This document shows, piece after piece, positions 35,484 to 35,594 of a DNA stretch of 35,594 nucleotides. This stretch comes from an uncultured Planktomarina sp. (lineage in GTDB: Bacteria; Pseudomonadota; Alphaproteobacteria; Rhodobacterales; Rhodobacteraceae). The notes below the pieces were generated by a model, which had not been told where the DNA came from, made no database searches, and worked only from the letters and a program-made list of their open reading frames with translations. How positions within the stretch are numbered: position 1 is the first letter of the stretch; each line of letters opens with the position of its first letter. The translations under genes were made by a program, and so were the position numbers. The stretch spans positions 1 to 35,594 of the forward strand of contig CAJJBD010000024.1 of NCBI GenBank assembly GCA_905182325.1, read 5' to 3'.

Positions 35484-35594
35484 ATGTCTAGCGCTTCTAC
35501 GAAGGGTGTTTGGAAGTCTGGATCTGGCCGAGGGCGCTCGCGTCCGAAGGGGCGTCAGGTTGAGGACTTGGCATGGTCTGAAGTTAAGGATTTG
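35484..35594 (+). CDS. N-terminus of a probable NuoE/NuoF-like (formate dehydrogenase beta-type) protein, cut by the window end
   Basis: The first 37 codons of a gene running off the window. ATG 35484 has GAGGA about 9 nt upstream. The residues KGVWKSGSGRGRSRPKGRQVE form a basic, Gly/Arg-rich lead that I associate with alphaproteobacterial proteins annotated as NADH-quinone oxidoreductase subunit F or formate dehydrogenase beta subunit, in which a NuoE-like thioredoxin domain precedes the NuoF part. No domain is yet visible in the cloned part, so this rests on recall of the leader alone. Confidence 0.45.
   Translation, partial: MSSASTKGVWKSGSGRGRSRPKGRQVEDLAWSEVKDL

Overview
The window reads as chromosomal DNA of an alphaproteobacterium, most like a moderately AT-rich marine Rhodobacterales-type genome. 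This rests on protein character and on neighbour pairs I recall as typical of that group: secG-pyrG, purA-DUF2842, rpiA-gor, hflK-hflC-DUF2065-Do protease, an adrenodoxin-type ferredoxin, and a glutathione reductase with the CVIRGC active site. No tRNA, rRNA, CRISPR array, IS element or prophage gene was seen. Most of the window is housekeeping, with one large catabolic/transport operon.

Layout. 1-2.7 kb: a cold-shock protein and thrS on the minus strand, separated by an AT-rich gap. 2.9-6.9 kb: three different alpha/beta hydrolases and a GPH-type MFS symporter on the plus strand. 6.9-8.0 kb: rsgA (minus). 8.2-17.6 kb: a minus-strand run of nine genes, read right to left: ABC ATPase, periplasmic binding protein, an intercistronic terminator, two permeases, a glutamine-synthetase-like ligase, a class I glutamine amidotransferase, a second (PuuA-like) ligase, a PuuB-like FAD oxidase and a class III aminotransferase. 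Several of these genes overlap by 4-8 nt. The set resembles the gamma-glutamyl route of putrescine/polyamine breakdown fed by a polar-amino-acid-type importer; the aldehyde dehydrogenase and the regulator are not in the window. 17.7-21.0 kb: a PhnD-like protein, a TerB-like protein, pyrG and secG, all minus.

21.3-31.5 kb: purA with a DUF2842 gene, thiN, the decayed tail of a DMT/EamA transporter, sdaA (minus), rpiA, gor, the hflK-hflC-DUF2065 membrane protease-regulator cluster and a periplasmic Do-family protease. 31.5-35.6 kb: an orphan C-terminal piece of the error-prone polymerase DnaE2, a [2Fe-2S] ferredoxin, purD (TTG start), xseA, and the first 37 codons of what is probably a NuoE/NuoF-like (formate dehydrogenase beta-type) protein cut by the window edge.

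No wholly new system stands out. The observations most worth checking are: an ABC permease that seems to need an AUU start codon to keep its conserved N-terminus; a strong terminator hairpin placed between the binding protein and its permeases; the double-ligase plus amidotransferase arrangement combined with an amino-acid-type rather than polyamine-type importer; and two gene remnants (DMT transporter and DnaE2) that record recent gene loss.
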